From Mucilaginibacter sp. 14171R-50 (GTDB lineage Bacteria; Bacteroidota; Bacteroidia; Sphingobacteriales; Sphingobacteriaceae): a stretch of 64,000 nt of DNA. Shown piece after piece: positions 53,966 through 61,499 of this stretch. Both the position numbers and the translations under genes were made by a program. The notes beneath the pieces were generated by a model. The model was not told the origin of the DNA, made no database searches, and saw only the letters and a list, made by a program, of their open reading frames with translations. The stretch covers positions 2,852,001 to 2,916,000 of the forward strand of contig NZ_CP048115.1 in NCBI RefSeq assembly GCF_010093045.1, read 5' to 3'. Each line of letters opens with the position of its first letter. Position 1 is the first letter of the stretch.

Positions 53966-54095
53966 TATGTTAAAGATCTATAGCACCTTTATCCCGCAAG
54001 CACCAGTATTCACTGCAATCTCTCTGAGAACCTTTCTGCTCATCGCGTATAATAAGGCATCGAATCTTTAGCATTCACATTAAATATTCATATAC

Positions 54096-54956
54096 ATGAG
54101 GCAACTAAAAATAAGTGAGTCGATCACCAATCGGGAAAGCGCATCGTTGAATCAATATTTGTCAGATATCGCAAAGATTCCGATGGTAACTCCGCAGGAG
54201 GAGGTGATCTTAACGCAAAAGATCCGTGAAGGCGACCAGGCCGCATTAGAGCGGCTGACCACGGCAAACCTGAGGTTCGTGGTTTCGGTAGCCAAGCAAT
54301 ATCAAAGTTCGGGATTAACGTTGGGCGATCTGATCAATGAGGGCAATGTGGGGCTGGTTAAAGCCGCTAAGCGCTTTGACGAAACCAAAGGTTTTAAATT
54401 TATATCCTACGCCGTGTGGTGGATCCGTCAATCCATCCTGTCGGCCATTAATGAGCAATCACGTATGATCCGCTTGCCCTTAAACAAAGTTGGCGACCTG
54501 TCCAAAATTGCCAAAGCCGCATCCGCTTTGGAACAGCAGTTTGAACGGCAGCCAACTCCCGAAGAGCTGGCAGAAAGCCTGGAGGTCACCGCTGAAAAAG
54601 TAAGCGATGTATTGGGGCATTCCGGCCGGCATATTTCCTATGATACGCCATTTTCGAGTGAAGATGATAATACTTTACTGGATGTGCTGCAAAGCGCCGA
54701 GCCTGGAACCGATAAAGCGCTGATGGCCGAATCCTTGTCTACCGAGGTGGGGGAAAGCATGCGCATACTGGCTGACAAAGAAAGGGATGTGCTCACCTTA
54801 TTTTTTGGTTTAGGCGATGGGCAACCGCATAGTTTGGAAGAGATCGGGGATAAGTATGACCTCACCCGCGAACGTGTCCGGCAGATCAAAGACAAAGCGC
54901 TGGCCAGGCTTCGGGCCAGTTCCCGCAGCTGGGTATTGAAAGGGTATCTGGATTAA
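54096..54956 (+). CDS. RpoD-like sigma-70 factor (group 1/2)
   Basis: 286 aa, the length of Bacteroidota primary sigma factors, which lack region 1.1. Region 1.2 is [20 protein letters not shown], region 2 has [40 protein letters not shown] and [20 protein letters not shown], region 3 has [20 protein letters not shown], and region 4.2 is [20 protein letters not shown]. Several residues differ from the usual housekeeping protein (for example IPMVTPQEE and a divergent region 3), so it may be a second, group 2, copy rather than the main RpoD. Whether another copy exists elsewhere in the genome cannot be seen here. Confidence 0.92.
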   Translation: MRQLKISESITNRESASLNQYLSDIAKIPMVTPQEEVILTQKIREGDQAALERLTTANLRFVVSVAKQYQSSGLTLGDLINEGNVGLVKAAKRFDETKGFKFISYAVWWIRQSILSAINEQSRMIRLPLNKVGDLSKIAKAASALEQQFERQPTPEELAESLEVTAEKVSDVLGHSGRHISYDTPFSSEDDNTLLDVLQSAEPGTDKALMAESLSTEVGESMRILADKERDVLTLFFGLGDGQPHSLEEIGDKYDLTRERVRQIKDKALARLRASSRSWVLKGYLD

Positions 54957-54965
54957 GGGAAATAC

Positions 54966-54979
54966 TTGATATTTATCAA
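54966..54979. promoter_or_regulatory. Perfect Fnr/Crp-type box upstream of the SDR gene
   Basis: TTGAT-ATTT-ATCAA is a perfect match to the Fnr-type dyad TTGAT-N4-ATCAA. It is followed by TTTCTTATCC and then a weak -7 (CAATTTTG, 55025-55032). The same arrangement recurs at 56427, beside the gene for a Crp/Fnr regulator. Confidence 0.65.
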
Positions 54980-55053
54980 TGCCATTTCTTATCCGACATC
55001 AATGGTCAGCCCGGCGCAATGGTGCAATTTTGTGATATCAAAAAAAAGAAATC

Positions 55054-55797
55054 ATAAAATTAACAAATAGAACAATCCTGGTTACTGGTGGTAACTCAGG
55101 TATCGGTTATGAAACAGCCAAACTTTTGATCAAACAAGGTAACAAGGTGATCATCACCGGCCGCGATGTTGCCAAACTGGAAAAAGCCGGTACCGCATTG
55201 GGTGCCGACATCATCCCGCTGGATGTGACCAAAGCGGAAGACGTGGCCAGCCTGGTCGCTACAATTGAGGCATCTTATAGTGAGCTAAGCGTACTAATCA
55301 ATAATGCCGGTGGCGGCAAGGTTTACCGCTTAGGGGAGGTGGACCAGACACTGGAGATCGCCAGAGAAGAATTCGATACCAACTATTTCGGTACCATCCG
55401 TTTGACCGAAAGCCTGTTGCCGTTATTGAAAAAACAGCCCGAAGCCGCCATCGTTAACTTAGGTTCCAATGTCGCTTTCCATCCCCTGGTCGTATTGCCG
55501 ACCTATTCGGATTCTAAAGCCGCATTGCATTCATATACTATCGCGCTGAGACTAACTTTGGCCCATACCAGCAACATCAAATTATTTGAGGTATTCCCAT
55601 CACTGATCGATACTGAAGGCACCCGGGCATTGGGACTGAATGACGGACTGCCCGCCAGTGTAGCTGCGGAGAATATTTCGGAAGGGATTGAGCAAGATCA
55701 TTACGAAATATTTGTGGGGGAAGCTGGCAAACAACGCACAGCCTTCCTGGCCGACCCTGAAGCCGCTATCCTAAGCTTTAATAAAGGCTTGATCTAA
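55054..55797 (+). CDS. Short-chain dehydrogenase (DltE-like) with unclear start codon
   Basis: About 247 aa if read from the ATA at 55054. The coding frame clearly includes the cofactor loop TILVTGGNSGIGYETAKLL, which begins before any ATG, GTG or TTG in frame; the first is a TTG at 55126 that would remove it. Other SDR motifs are normal: VITGRDVAKL, VLINNAGGGKVY, IVNLGSNVAFHPLV and the Tyr/Lys pair YSDSKAALHSY. Upstream lies a run of eight A (55040-55047) preceded by ATC and GTG; a one-base change in this tract would fuse a start to the frame. Either a non-canonical start, slippage, or a damaged start is possible. A Fnr-type box lies upstream. Confidence 0.8.
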   Translation: MKLTNRTILVTGGNSGIGYETAKLLIKQGNKVIITGRDVAKLEKAGTALGADIIPLDVTKAEDVASLVATIEASYSELSVLINNAGGGKVYRLGEVDQTLEIAREEFDTNYFGTIRLTESLLPLLKKQPEAAIVNLGSNVAFHPLVVLPTYSDSKAALHSYTIALRLTLAHTSNIKLFEVFPSLIDTEGTRALGLNDGLPASVAAENISEGIEQDHYEIFVGEAGKQRTAFLADPEAAILSFNKGLI

Positions 55798-55803
55798 AGA
55801 CGC

Positions 55804-55835
55804 AAAGCCGTTCCTTCGGGGGACGGCTTTACTTT
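55804..55835. terminator. Bidirectional terminator between SDR and Crp/Fnr genes
   Basis: AAAGCCGT (55804-55811) pairs with ACGGCTTT (55823-55830), extended inward by two G-C pairs around a TTCG loop and followed by CTTTTT-type T runs. It separates the convergent SDR and crp genes and includes the crp stop. Confidence 0.75.
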
Positions 55836-56407
55836 TTAACCAGCTGTTTCCTGATCCGGCTTAGGGTTTCCGCCGTGATACCCAGATAAGAAGCGATCAT
55901 GTTTTGCGGTACGCGCATCACCAGGTGCGGGAATTTCTCCAGGAATCTCAGATATTTTTCTTCGGCGCTGGCACTGATAAAAGTATGAATGCGGCTCTGG
56001 GCCACGCGGAAACTTTTTTCCAGGATAGCACTGACCATGTTGTGGAACGCCGGTATTTCCCGGCACAACTGGTCGTACTTTTCCCGGCTGATCAGCGCCA
56101 CTTCTGAATCTTCCAGTGCGTCAATATTGTATTCCGATGGCTTACCGGTCTGCAAACTTTCCCGGTCTCCCGTCCACCAGTTTTCTACCGCGAAGTTCAG
56201 AATGTGTTCGATACCTTTCAAATCAACCGAATAAGTGCGTAAACAACCTTTGGTCACGAAGGCATTATATTTCCAGACGTCGCCCTCCTGTAACAGGTAC
56301 TGCCTTTTACGCACTTTTTTGATCGCGGCGGCAGCGGTAATGGTATCGAGTTCGGATTCTGTAAAATTTCCTTTTTCCTGTAAATAGTTTCTAAAGACGG
56401 CTATCAC
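55829..56407 (-). CDS. Crp/Fnr-family transcriptional regulator
   Basis: 192 aa from a GTG at 56407. The N-terminal cyclic-nucleotide-binding fold is visible (KRQYLLQEGDVWKYNAFVTK, GCLRTYSVDLKGIEHILNFA, and ENWWTGDRESLQTGKPSEYN), as in the Bacteroidota Crp-like family that lacks the cAMP phosphate-binding Arg/Ser pair. The C-terminal HTH is MRVPQNMIASYLGITAETLS followed by RIRKQL. No Cys cluster for an iron-sulfur centre is seen, so oxygen sensing of the Fnr kind is not indicated. A Fnr-type dyad lies 20-33 nt upstream of its start and another upstream of the convergent SDR gene, suggesting autoregulation and control of both neighbours. Confidence 0.92.
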   Translation of the reverse strand: MIAVFRNYLQEKGNFTESELDTITAAAAIKKVRKRQYLLQEGDVWKYNAFVTKGCLRTYSVDLKGIEHILNFAVENWWTGDRESLQTGKPSEYNIDALEDSEVALISREKYDQLCREIPAFHNMVSAILEKSFRVAQSRIHTFISASAEEKYLRFLEKFPHLVMRVPQNMIASYLGITAETLSRIRKQLVKK

Positions 56408-56426
56408 GCTTTAAAGATAAAAATTC

Positions 56427-56440
56427 TTGATCTATGTCAA
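56427..56440. promoter_or_regulatory. Fnr/Crp-type box between crp and the NTF2-like gene
   Basis: TTGAT-CTAT-GTCAA differs from the perfect dyad TTGAT-N4-ATCAA at one position. Downstream are TTTCTTATCC (18 nt after the box start) and a weak -7 (GATATTTG, 56485-56492), repeating the layout seen at 54966. It serves the plus gene and may also act on crp. Confidence 0.65.
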
Positions 56441-56496
56441 ATGCTTTCTTATCCTATATCAATGTACCGGCCGTAACGACGGCGGATATTTGTTCT

Positions 56497-56901
56497 ATGA
56501 AAACAGCCAAAGAATTATTATTAGCCTATTTAGAAAACATCGGCAATCCTGATCTTCAGATCGAACTGTTCGCTGACGATGCCGTATTCGAACTGCCTTA
56601 CTTGGCCAGCCTGGGCGTACCGGCCCGCTGGGAAGGACGGGAAGTGTTATATGACTTCCTGAGCAACCTGCCCAAAACTTTCCCGGGATTTAAATTCAAA
56701 AACATCCGGATCCACATCGATACTCCTGACCAGGCTTTCGGCGAATATGAGGCCACGGCTACGATCGCTTCCAACGGCAAAGCTTACGCGCAACACTATA
56801 TGGGGCGGGTGGTGGCCGAGAACGGCAAGGTCAAACTCATCCGCGAAGCGCTGAATATGGTGCCGGTGATACGGGACATTAAGGATATTGCGATAAGTTA
56901 A
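56497..56901 (+). CDS. NTF2/SnoaL-like protein
   Basis: 134 aa from the ATG at 56497. An upstream ATG at 56434 is in frame, but it lies inside the Fnr-type box and upstream of the likely -7 element, so it is not preferred. The NTF2-like cone fold is evident: KTAKELLLAYLENIGNPDLQ, IELFADDAVFELPYLASLGV, PARWEGREVLYDFLSNLPKT, FGEYEATATIASNGKAYAQH and YMGRVVAENGKVKLIREALN. These proteins are often enzymes of isomerase or hydrolase type, or ligand-binding modules, usually acting in secondary metabolism or stress. With the SDR it seems to form the target set of the Crp/Fnr regulator. The transcript would be leaderless or nearly so. Confidence 0.88.
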   Translation: MKTAKELLLAYLENIGNPDLQIELFADDAVFELPYLASLGVPARWEGREVLYDFLSNLPKTFPGFKFKNIRIHIDTPDQAFGEYEATATIASNGKAYAQHYMGRVVAENGKVKLIREALNMVPVIRDIKDIAIS

Positions 56902-57362
56902 AGGCCGTGGCAGAGAAACTGACGAATCTTCGGAATTAAAAAAGAGCAAAAGAAAGATCATAATCAACCGCAGCCAGCAGACGCAGAGCTAAATTGAGCG
57001 TACGATTTGTAAATTTGCGATACTAATGACTGGCGATCCTGCCGGTCAATTGTGATAAGGTTTAGGTTGAAAGTCCCCGGCGGCGAGCGCTTTGGGGACT
57101 TTTGTTTATCGTTGGTACGCTTGATTACCAGGTCACGGGCGGTCTTTGCATCAGCGGCCTCAAATCAACCATTCAGGCGCTTTGCCGTCGCGTTAATGCC
57201 TGATGTGTTCTCGCTAGCTGACGAAAAACAGGCCATGCGGGCGGATCACCGGCAAAAAAAGTAAGCCGTGCTAGCCGCGATCGCCGCCGCTTCCGACGAC
57301 ATCATTAACTCAGGATAAGGCCGGAAAGGTCGTTCAGGAAGAACGTCGATTGCGGACTTTGG
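56902..57362. other. Intergenic region, 461 nt, holding a candidate small RNA
   Basis: No convincing protein gene. A frame at 57052-57264 exists but its composition is unlike its neighbours and it would begin inside the terminator-like structure. The segment 57010-57107 carries a -7 box, two hairpins and a T-rich tail, listed separately. The remainder (57108-57362) shows nothing recognisable. Confidence 0.5.
57024..57107 (+). ncRNA. Candidate small RNA (promoter, hairpin, terminator)
   Basis: A perfect -7 box TAAATTTG (57010-57017) is followed by a hairpin TGACTGGC/GCCGGTCA (57027-57034 with 57041-57048, one wobble pair) and then a terminator stem AAAGTCCCC (57070-57078) with GGGGACTTT (57094-57102) and a T-rich tail. 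This predicts an RNA of about 80 nt. No family is recognised; the 3' hairpin could instead only terminate the upstream NTF2-like gene. Confidence 0.35.
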
Positions 57363-58490
57363 CTATTCCGCCAATACGGCAATCAATGCCTTTTCCAGGT
57401 CATTCCGATTAGCGAGGCTATTAGCCAGGATAACTAGACCGGCATTGAGTTGTGGGAAACAATCCAGTGAACTGCGGGAGCCGCCTGTACCGCCACCGTG
57501 TTCTAAAACACGGTAGCCTTTTGGGGTGCTATGGATAAACCAATTCAGGGCCATACCGTCCTGTTCAGTACCGAATGTTCGCTGATGAGAAAGCTTAATA
57601 GCCGGATTTGTTTCCGCATTGTTGGCGTTGATATAATTAACCAGATCAGCGGTGGTGGATCTTAAGGCGCCCATTGCCGGTACTTCTCCCAAATCCCAAA
57701 GCGGCACCACTTGTCTTTGTGCGCCATGTGGCCATGCGACCCGGTCAGCCGGAAGTGATGCAATGTCAATCCTGGTATCCCTCATTTGGTAGGGTTTCAG
57801 GATGTTTTTTGTCAACAGTGAAAAGTAATCCTTTCCGTAAGCGTCTTCCAGTATCGTACCCAGTAAAGCAACCGCCATATTTGAGTAGGAGTAAATTTTT
57901 CCGGGAAGTGTATCCATTTTCATCTGATGCAGGCCTTCGTATAAAAGCGCCCTGGAGTAATTAGAGAGGGGATTAAGCGAATCATAGGTGGGGCGTTCCC
58001 ACATATTCGGGAATATCCTGGTGATCCGGGAGGTATGATTGGCCAGGTCCTTAATGCGTATCGGGGTACCCTTATAACTTAAGTTAGGAAAAGTGCCTTT
58101 AAGATATTTTCTGATATCGTCTTCTGGCGCGATCTTTTTATCCAATATGGCTTGCGCCAAAATTATACCGGTAAAGGATTTGGTCATTGAACCGATCTCA
58201 TAAATAGTCGTCTTATCGGGACGCTGCCCGTTGCCGGCCCTGGTCTCCCCGTAATTGTAAAAATGCGGTTTACCGCGCTGCACCAGGGCGATGGAAAGCC
58301 CGACGGCCTTTTTATCCTGGAAATACCGCTGAACGCTTTTGTCAACCAGCGAATCCAGGCGGGAACGAAGCGGGTTATCTGATGATACCGGTCGGGTCTG
58401 CCCTGAACAAATCAGACTGATCATGCAAAAGACAGGAACCAATAATATAAAACTGAAATGTTTACTGATACGCAGAGTTGGTGTTCTCAT
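57363..58490 (-). CDS. Exported serine beta-lactamase-like hydrolase
   Basis: 375 aa with a signal peptide (FILLVPVFCMISLICSGQ). The class C/serine-peptidase S12 motifs are present: SxxK in IYEIGSMTKSFTGIILAQAI, the Tyr-x-Asn motif in YSYSNMAVALLGT, and a HGG motif in VLEHGGGTGGSRSSLDCFP near the end. Members are periplasmic hydrolases that open beta-lactams or cleave esters or D-amino acid peptides; without further data it is not known whether this one hydrolyses antibiotics. It ends 2 nt after the beta-helix gene on the same strand, so the two are cotranscribed. Confidence 0.9.
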   Translation of the reverse strand: MRTPTLRISKHFSFILLVPVFCMISLICSGQTRPVSSDNPLRSRLDSLVDKSVQRYFQDKKAVGLSIALVQRGKPHFYNYGETRAGNGQRPDKTTIYEIGSMTKSFTGIILAQAILDKKIAPEDDIRKYLKGTFPNLSYKGTPIRIKDLANHTSRITRIFPNMWERPTYDSLNPLSNYSRALLYEGLHQMKMDTLPGKIYSYSNMAVALLGTILEDAYGKDYFSLLTKNILKPYQMRDTRIDIASLPADRVAWPHGAQRQVVPLWDLGEVPAMGALRSTTADLVNYINANNAETNPAIKLSHQRTFGTEQDGMALNWFIHSTPKGYRVLEHGGGTGGSRSSLDCFPQLNAGLVILANSLANRNDLEKALIAVLAE

Positions 58491-58492
58491 CG

Positions 58493-59566
58493 TTAGTTAG
58501 CTTTTTTATTAATGAATATTCCCGCATCGATCTGTCTGCCTGCGGAGGTGCCCGAGAGATTTAAATAATCACGCTGAACGCCCTCTGCCGTGATCTCACT
58601 TAAGACCACCTTTCCTGATTTATCGATATTTCTTTCAGTTGATTTATTGACCTGGTCGGGCACGATGGTATCACCGTTGATGCCTAAATAGTTGGCGTTT
58701 CCGGAAATAACCGAATTGCTGAACAGATAATTTTTATGAATGCCTTTAGCCCCCACCCAGAAATAATTGCCATTGGCAACGATGTTATTATGAAAAGTGA
58801 ATGGCAGGTCTGCGTCTGGTCCGTAGCCTAGCCATATGGCTGCTTCGTAAGCGCCGTATATAATAGAATGCGTAATGGAAAAATCCTTTACATTGATGAA
58901 TGACAACACTGCATTCTTGCAGTTATAAAATATACAGTGATCGATATGGATACCTTCGCCCTGGGCAAAGATTCCCCCTTGTATGGGCGCCGAATTTTTT
59001 TCACCGATAAAATAGCACTGTGATATTATAAGATCTTTCAAAGCACTGTTCCTTCGCTCTATGGCGTAAAAATAAACCGATGAAGGGTTAGGGTTCCCTA
59101 AAAATTTCAATCCTTTTAAGGCCACATTGTTCCGTTCGACCTGGAAGGCTATACTTGCATGGGAAAGCTTACCTATCCGGTTGGAATCTGCTGTAACCTG
59201 AATAACCGGCATTTTCGCGGGTGTCCAGTCAACATCATCAGGCATTACCATCGCCTTAATAGTGAATTTTCCTGAAACAGCCTGCGAATTGGATTCGATT
59301 TTTAATGATTGCCTGATCAGATATAAACCTGGGGCGAGTTTGATATCGATGTTATTATTACCGGAAAAACCTTTTGCGAGGCTCACCGCTTTATCCAGGC
59401 TGGCCAGTGGCTCCGCCAATGTGCCTTTTGCCTGATCGTTTCCTTTTACCGGGTTTACGTACAGGGATTGTGCCTTCGAGGAGCAGATCGAAAAAATGAA
59501 TAGTACCGCAATGAAATAATTATGCACTATTTTTTTTGTAATGTGTTTAAAGTAAGCTATATACAT
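58493..59566 (-). CDS. Exported right-handed beta-helix protein
   Basis: 357 aa. A signal or anchor segment (NYFIAVLFIFSICSSKAQ) is followed by a DUF1565-like start (LYVNPVKGNDQAKGTLAEPL) and repeated parallel beta-helix coils (IYGAYEAAIWLGYGPDADLP, IVANGNYFWVGAKG, NSVISGNANYLGINGD). The fold is shared by polysaccharide lyases and pectate-lyase-like proteins, but no Lys/Arg/Asp catalytic group was assigned. The family is generally extracytoplasmic and carbohydrate-active. It precedes the serine hydrolase by 2 nt in one transcript. Confidence 0.85.
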   Translation of the reverse strand: MYIAYFKHITKKIVHNYFIAVLFIFSICSSKAQSLYVNPVKGNDQAKGTLAEPLASLDKAVSLAKGFSGNNNIDIKLAPGLYLIRQSLKIESNSQAVSGKFTIKAMVMPDDVDWTPAKMPVIQVTADSNRIGKLSHASIAFQVERNNVALKGLKFLGNPNPSSVYFYAIERRNSALKDLIISQCYFIGEKNSAPIQGGIFAQGEGIHIDHCIFYNCKNAVLSFINVKDFSITHSIIYGAYEAAIWLGYGPDADLPFTFHNNIVANGNYFWVGAKGIHKNYLFSNSVISGNANYLGINGDTIVPDQVNKSTERNIDKSGKVVLSEITAEGVQRDYLNLSGTSAGRQIDAGIFINKKAN

Positions 59567-59670
59567 GGGGTAACTTTGTTAGGGGAAATATCGGGTTATT
59601 TTTTGCATGTTTTTCTCTTGAATGTATTTAAACGCATGATTGGCCCGACATCCGTATATGGAAGTCTGTG

Positions 59671-60492
59671 TCATGTTTTTACGTTTTTTAGTGATTTTCT
59701 TAAAGGATACAGATAAAAAGCTGCTATTGCCAGCCCAACAACGATCAGGTAGCAAATCATAGTTAGTTGTTGGTTCTTTTCTTCAAACCCTTCAACGGGC
59801 AAAACGCGCCAGATCCCAGGCATATTTTTAAGCCCGAAACACCATTCTCCGAAGTTCCAGGCGGCATGAAGTCCAATGGGCAGCGCTATACCTTTGGTTC
59901 GCAGCGCTGCTATGCCAAACAGTATGGCGCCTACGCCGGAACCCAAAAAGGCCTGCTGACAGGTGAAACCTCCGGCCACGTGTTCGAGCGCGAAAATGAC
60001 GGCAATAATGAGCTGCGCTTTCCAGGGACCTATCTTATAAGACAGGCTGCGAAGCGCATAACCGCGAAATGCGATTTCCTCCCTTGCTGCCAAAGTCAAA
60101 TAGAGTAGGAAATAAAACATGACCAGGTGAAATGAAGGGTTTGCACTGGTCAGACTGATATGCCCAAAAATCAGCACTAAAGAAAAATGGAGACCAGCGA
60201 TAAGCAGCCCGATCAAAAAACCTGTGCCTACCTTGCTAAAGGTCGCCTTGCCCGGAACGATGCCAAGTTGCCCAAGTGATAACTTCTCCCATTTCGCAAA
60301 CGGAATGGAGAGAAGAAATGATGCCACAGCAGCAAAGGCGCCTAGTGAAAGGTCTGCCAGGGGACTTTGCCAGCTTTTAAGTACAGCAGAACCTACAACC
60401 AATAGGAGTGCACACAACATGCAAAAAAGCATGACCCGCCATAAAGTATTTATTTTGCCGGCGGCGATCCTGTTATAGCCTGTTTGTTTCAT
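59671..60492 (-). CDS. CPBP-family intramembrane glutamic endopeptidase
   Basis: 273 aa with about eight membrane helices. The CPBP/CAAX-protease core is intact: AAREEIAFRGYALRSLSYKI with the EExxxR motif, IIAVIFALEHVAGG with the conserved His, and IGLHAAWNFGEW with the second His and Asn. Such proteases cleave membrane-near peptides, and in bacteria some act in bacteriocin processing or immunity. It is paired with a second CPBP gene upstream, overlapping by 20 nt. Substrate unknown. Confidence 0.9.
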   Translation of the reverse strand: MKQTGYNRIAAGKINTLWRVMLFCMLCALLLVVGSAVLKSWQSPLADLSLGAFAAVASFLLSIPFAKWEKLSLGQLGIVPGKATFSKVGTGFLIGLLIAGLHFSLVLIFGHISLTSANPSFHLVMFYFLLYLTLAAREEIAFRGYALRSLSYKIGPWKAQLIIAVIFALEHVAGGFTCQQAFLGSGVGAILFGIAALRTKGIALPIGLHAAWNFGEWCFGLKNMPGIWRVLPVEGFEEKNQQLTMICYLIVVGLAIAAFYLYPLRKSLKNVKT

Positions 60493-61276
60493 GAAGTATA
60501 TTAGACCGCCAGATAAAGAATAACATAATAGCAGTAACGCCTATGTAGGGCAGCAGCACATGTAAAGGGTGATAATGTCCGCCATCCTGCACAAGGGTAA
60601 AAAGCATGGTCTTGCTTTCCTCAGGTGAGCGCGGAACAAGCGCCTGGGCCAGGTTCCACCCCATGTGCAGGCCGATGGACAACACCAGTTTCCCGGTTTT
60701 CAGGTAACAAAGCCCATAAAGCAAAGAACCCAGTCCCGTGGTGAGCCAAGTCATTAAAAATTGTTGCCAGGTTATGCCGGCGTTTAGTTTCAAATGCATG
60801 ACGGCAAATGGCAGAGTGACCGCCAGTTGAGCGACCCAGGGGCCGTACGATTTCAGCAGACGTTGAAAGGGATAGCCTCTGTAGGTAAATTCCTGAACAA
60901 AAGACGACCAAAGGTGGATAAAAACGAGTATTAGTAAGAATACAGGGTCAGCATGACCGTTAAATACCAGCCGGCCGCCATTCAACCAGATCGTAAGCGC
61001 CGCACTTGTCAATAAGGCGATTATGCCCCAGGCCAACCCGCGGAAGAAATTTTTCCAATCGACAGCGCTGGCAGGTACAAAGCCCAGGCTGGTTAGTGGT
61101 TTACCTTCTGCTTTAAGGAACAAAAAGCTTAATAGCAGCGCGATACCGAAATAAAAGAAGATGCTGTCGAGCACCGGGACGACTCCGGCGATGTAAGCGG
61201 CTACGATAATAACTATAAAATAAACGCTCACCCTTAGCCAAACGGGCGGCAGGTTAATCAATTTTTCCTTTTCCAT
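60473..61276 (-). CDS. CPBP-family membrane protein with altered active-site motif
   Basis: 267 aa, about eight helices. The family layout is kept (LPFAVMHLKLNAGITW, then IGLHMGWNLAQAL), but the first Glu of EExxxR is Gln: FVQEFTYRGYPFQRLLKSYG. Since that Glu is part of the presumed catalytic set, the protein may be inactive or use a variant mechanism. It overlaps the next CPBP gene by 20 nt, so an active/inactive pair is possible. The upstream intergenic region holds the foldback element at 61327-61464. Confidence 0.88.
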   Translation of the reverse strand: MEKEKLINLPPVWLRVSVYFIVIIVAAYIAGVVPVLDSIFFYFGIALLLSFLFLKAEGKPLTSLGFVPASAVDWKNFFRGLAWGIIALLTSAALTIWLNGGRLVFNGHADPVFLLILVFIHLWSSFVQEFTYRGYPFQRLLKSYGPWVAQLAVTLPFAVMHLKLNAGITWQQFLMTWLTTGLGSLLYGLCYLKTGKLVLSIGLHMGWNLAQALVPRSPEESKTMLFTLVQDGGHYHPLHVLLPYIGVTAIMLFFIWRSNILHETNRL

Positions 61277-61326
61277 TTTTTATCCTGATTGCTCACAAAA
61301 GGACAATATTCAATTGAAGCCGGAAA

Positions 61327-61464
61327 ATAAAATCGACGAACCTATTGGAATTGCCAACCAAATAGCCCGAACCAGCGATAGCGTTGCTGCCGGCCGTTCC
61401 GGCAGCGTTCGGTTGTTTGCTGATCGCCGCCTGTTGGAAATATAGCCAGGTTCGTCGAATAAAA
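61327..61464. repeat. Foldback/MITE-like element with 11-bp terminal inverted repeats
   Basis: TCGACGAACCT (61333-61343) and AGGTTCGTCGA (61448-61458) are exact reverse complements. They are flanked by the direct repeat ATAAAA (61327-61332 and 61459-61464), resembling a target-site duplication. The interior is itself an imperfect palindrome, with GCTGCCGG (61385-61392) pairing CCGGCAGC (61398-61405), and CCAAC/GTTGG and GCGAT/ATCGC pairs around it. No coding capacity. It could be a MITE or a large RNA/DNA hairpin in the divergent CPBP/ABC region. AT-rich flanks make the duplication weak evidence. Confidence 0.55.
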
Positions 61465-61499
61465 TTGAGCAGATGGTAGATTGTTCTTCCATTTGTAGC

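Noticed and set aside
57052-57264. 70-codon plus-strand frame
   Set aside because: It begins 18 nt before the terminator-like stem, reads through it, and has a composition unlike the neighbours; more likely non-coding.
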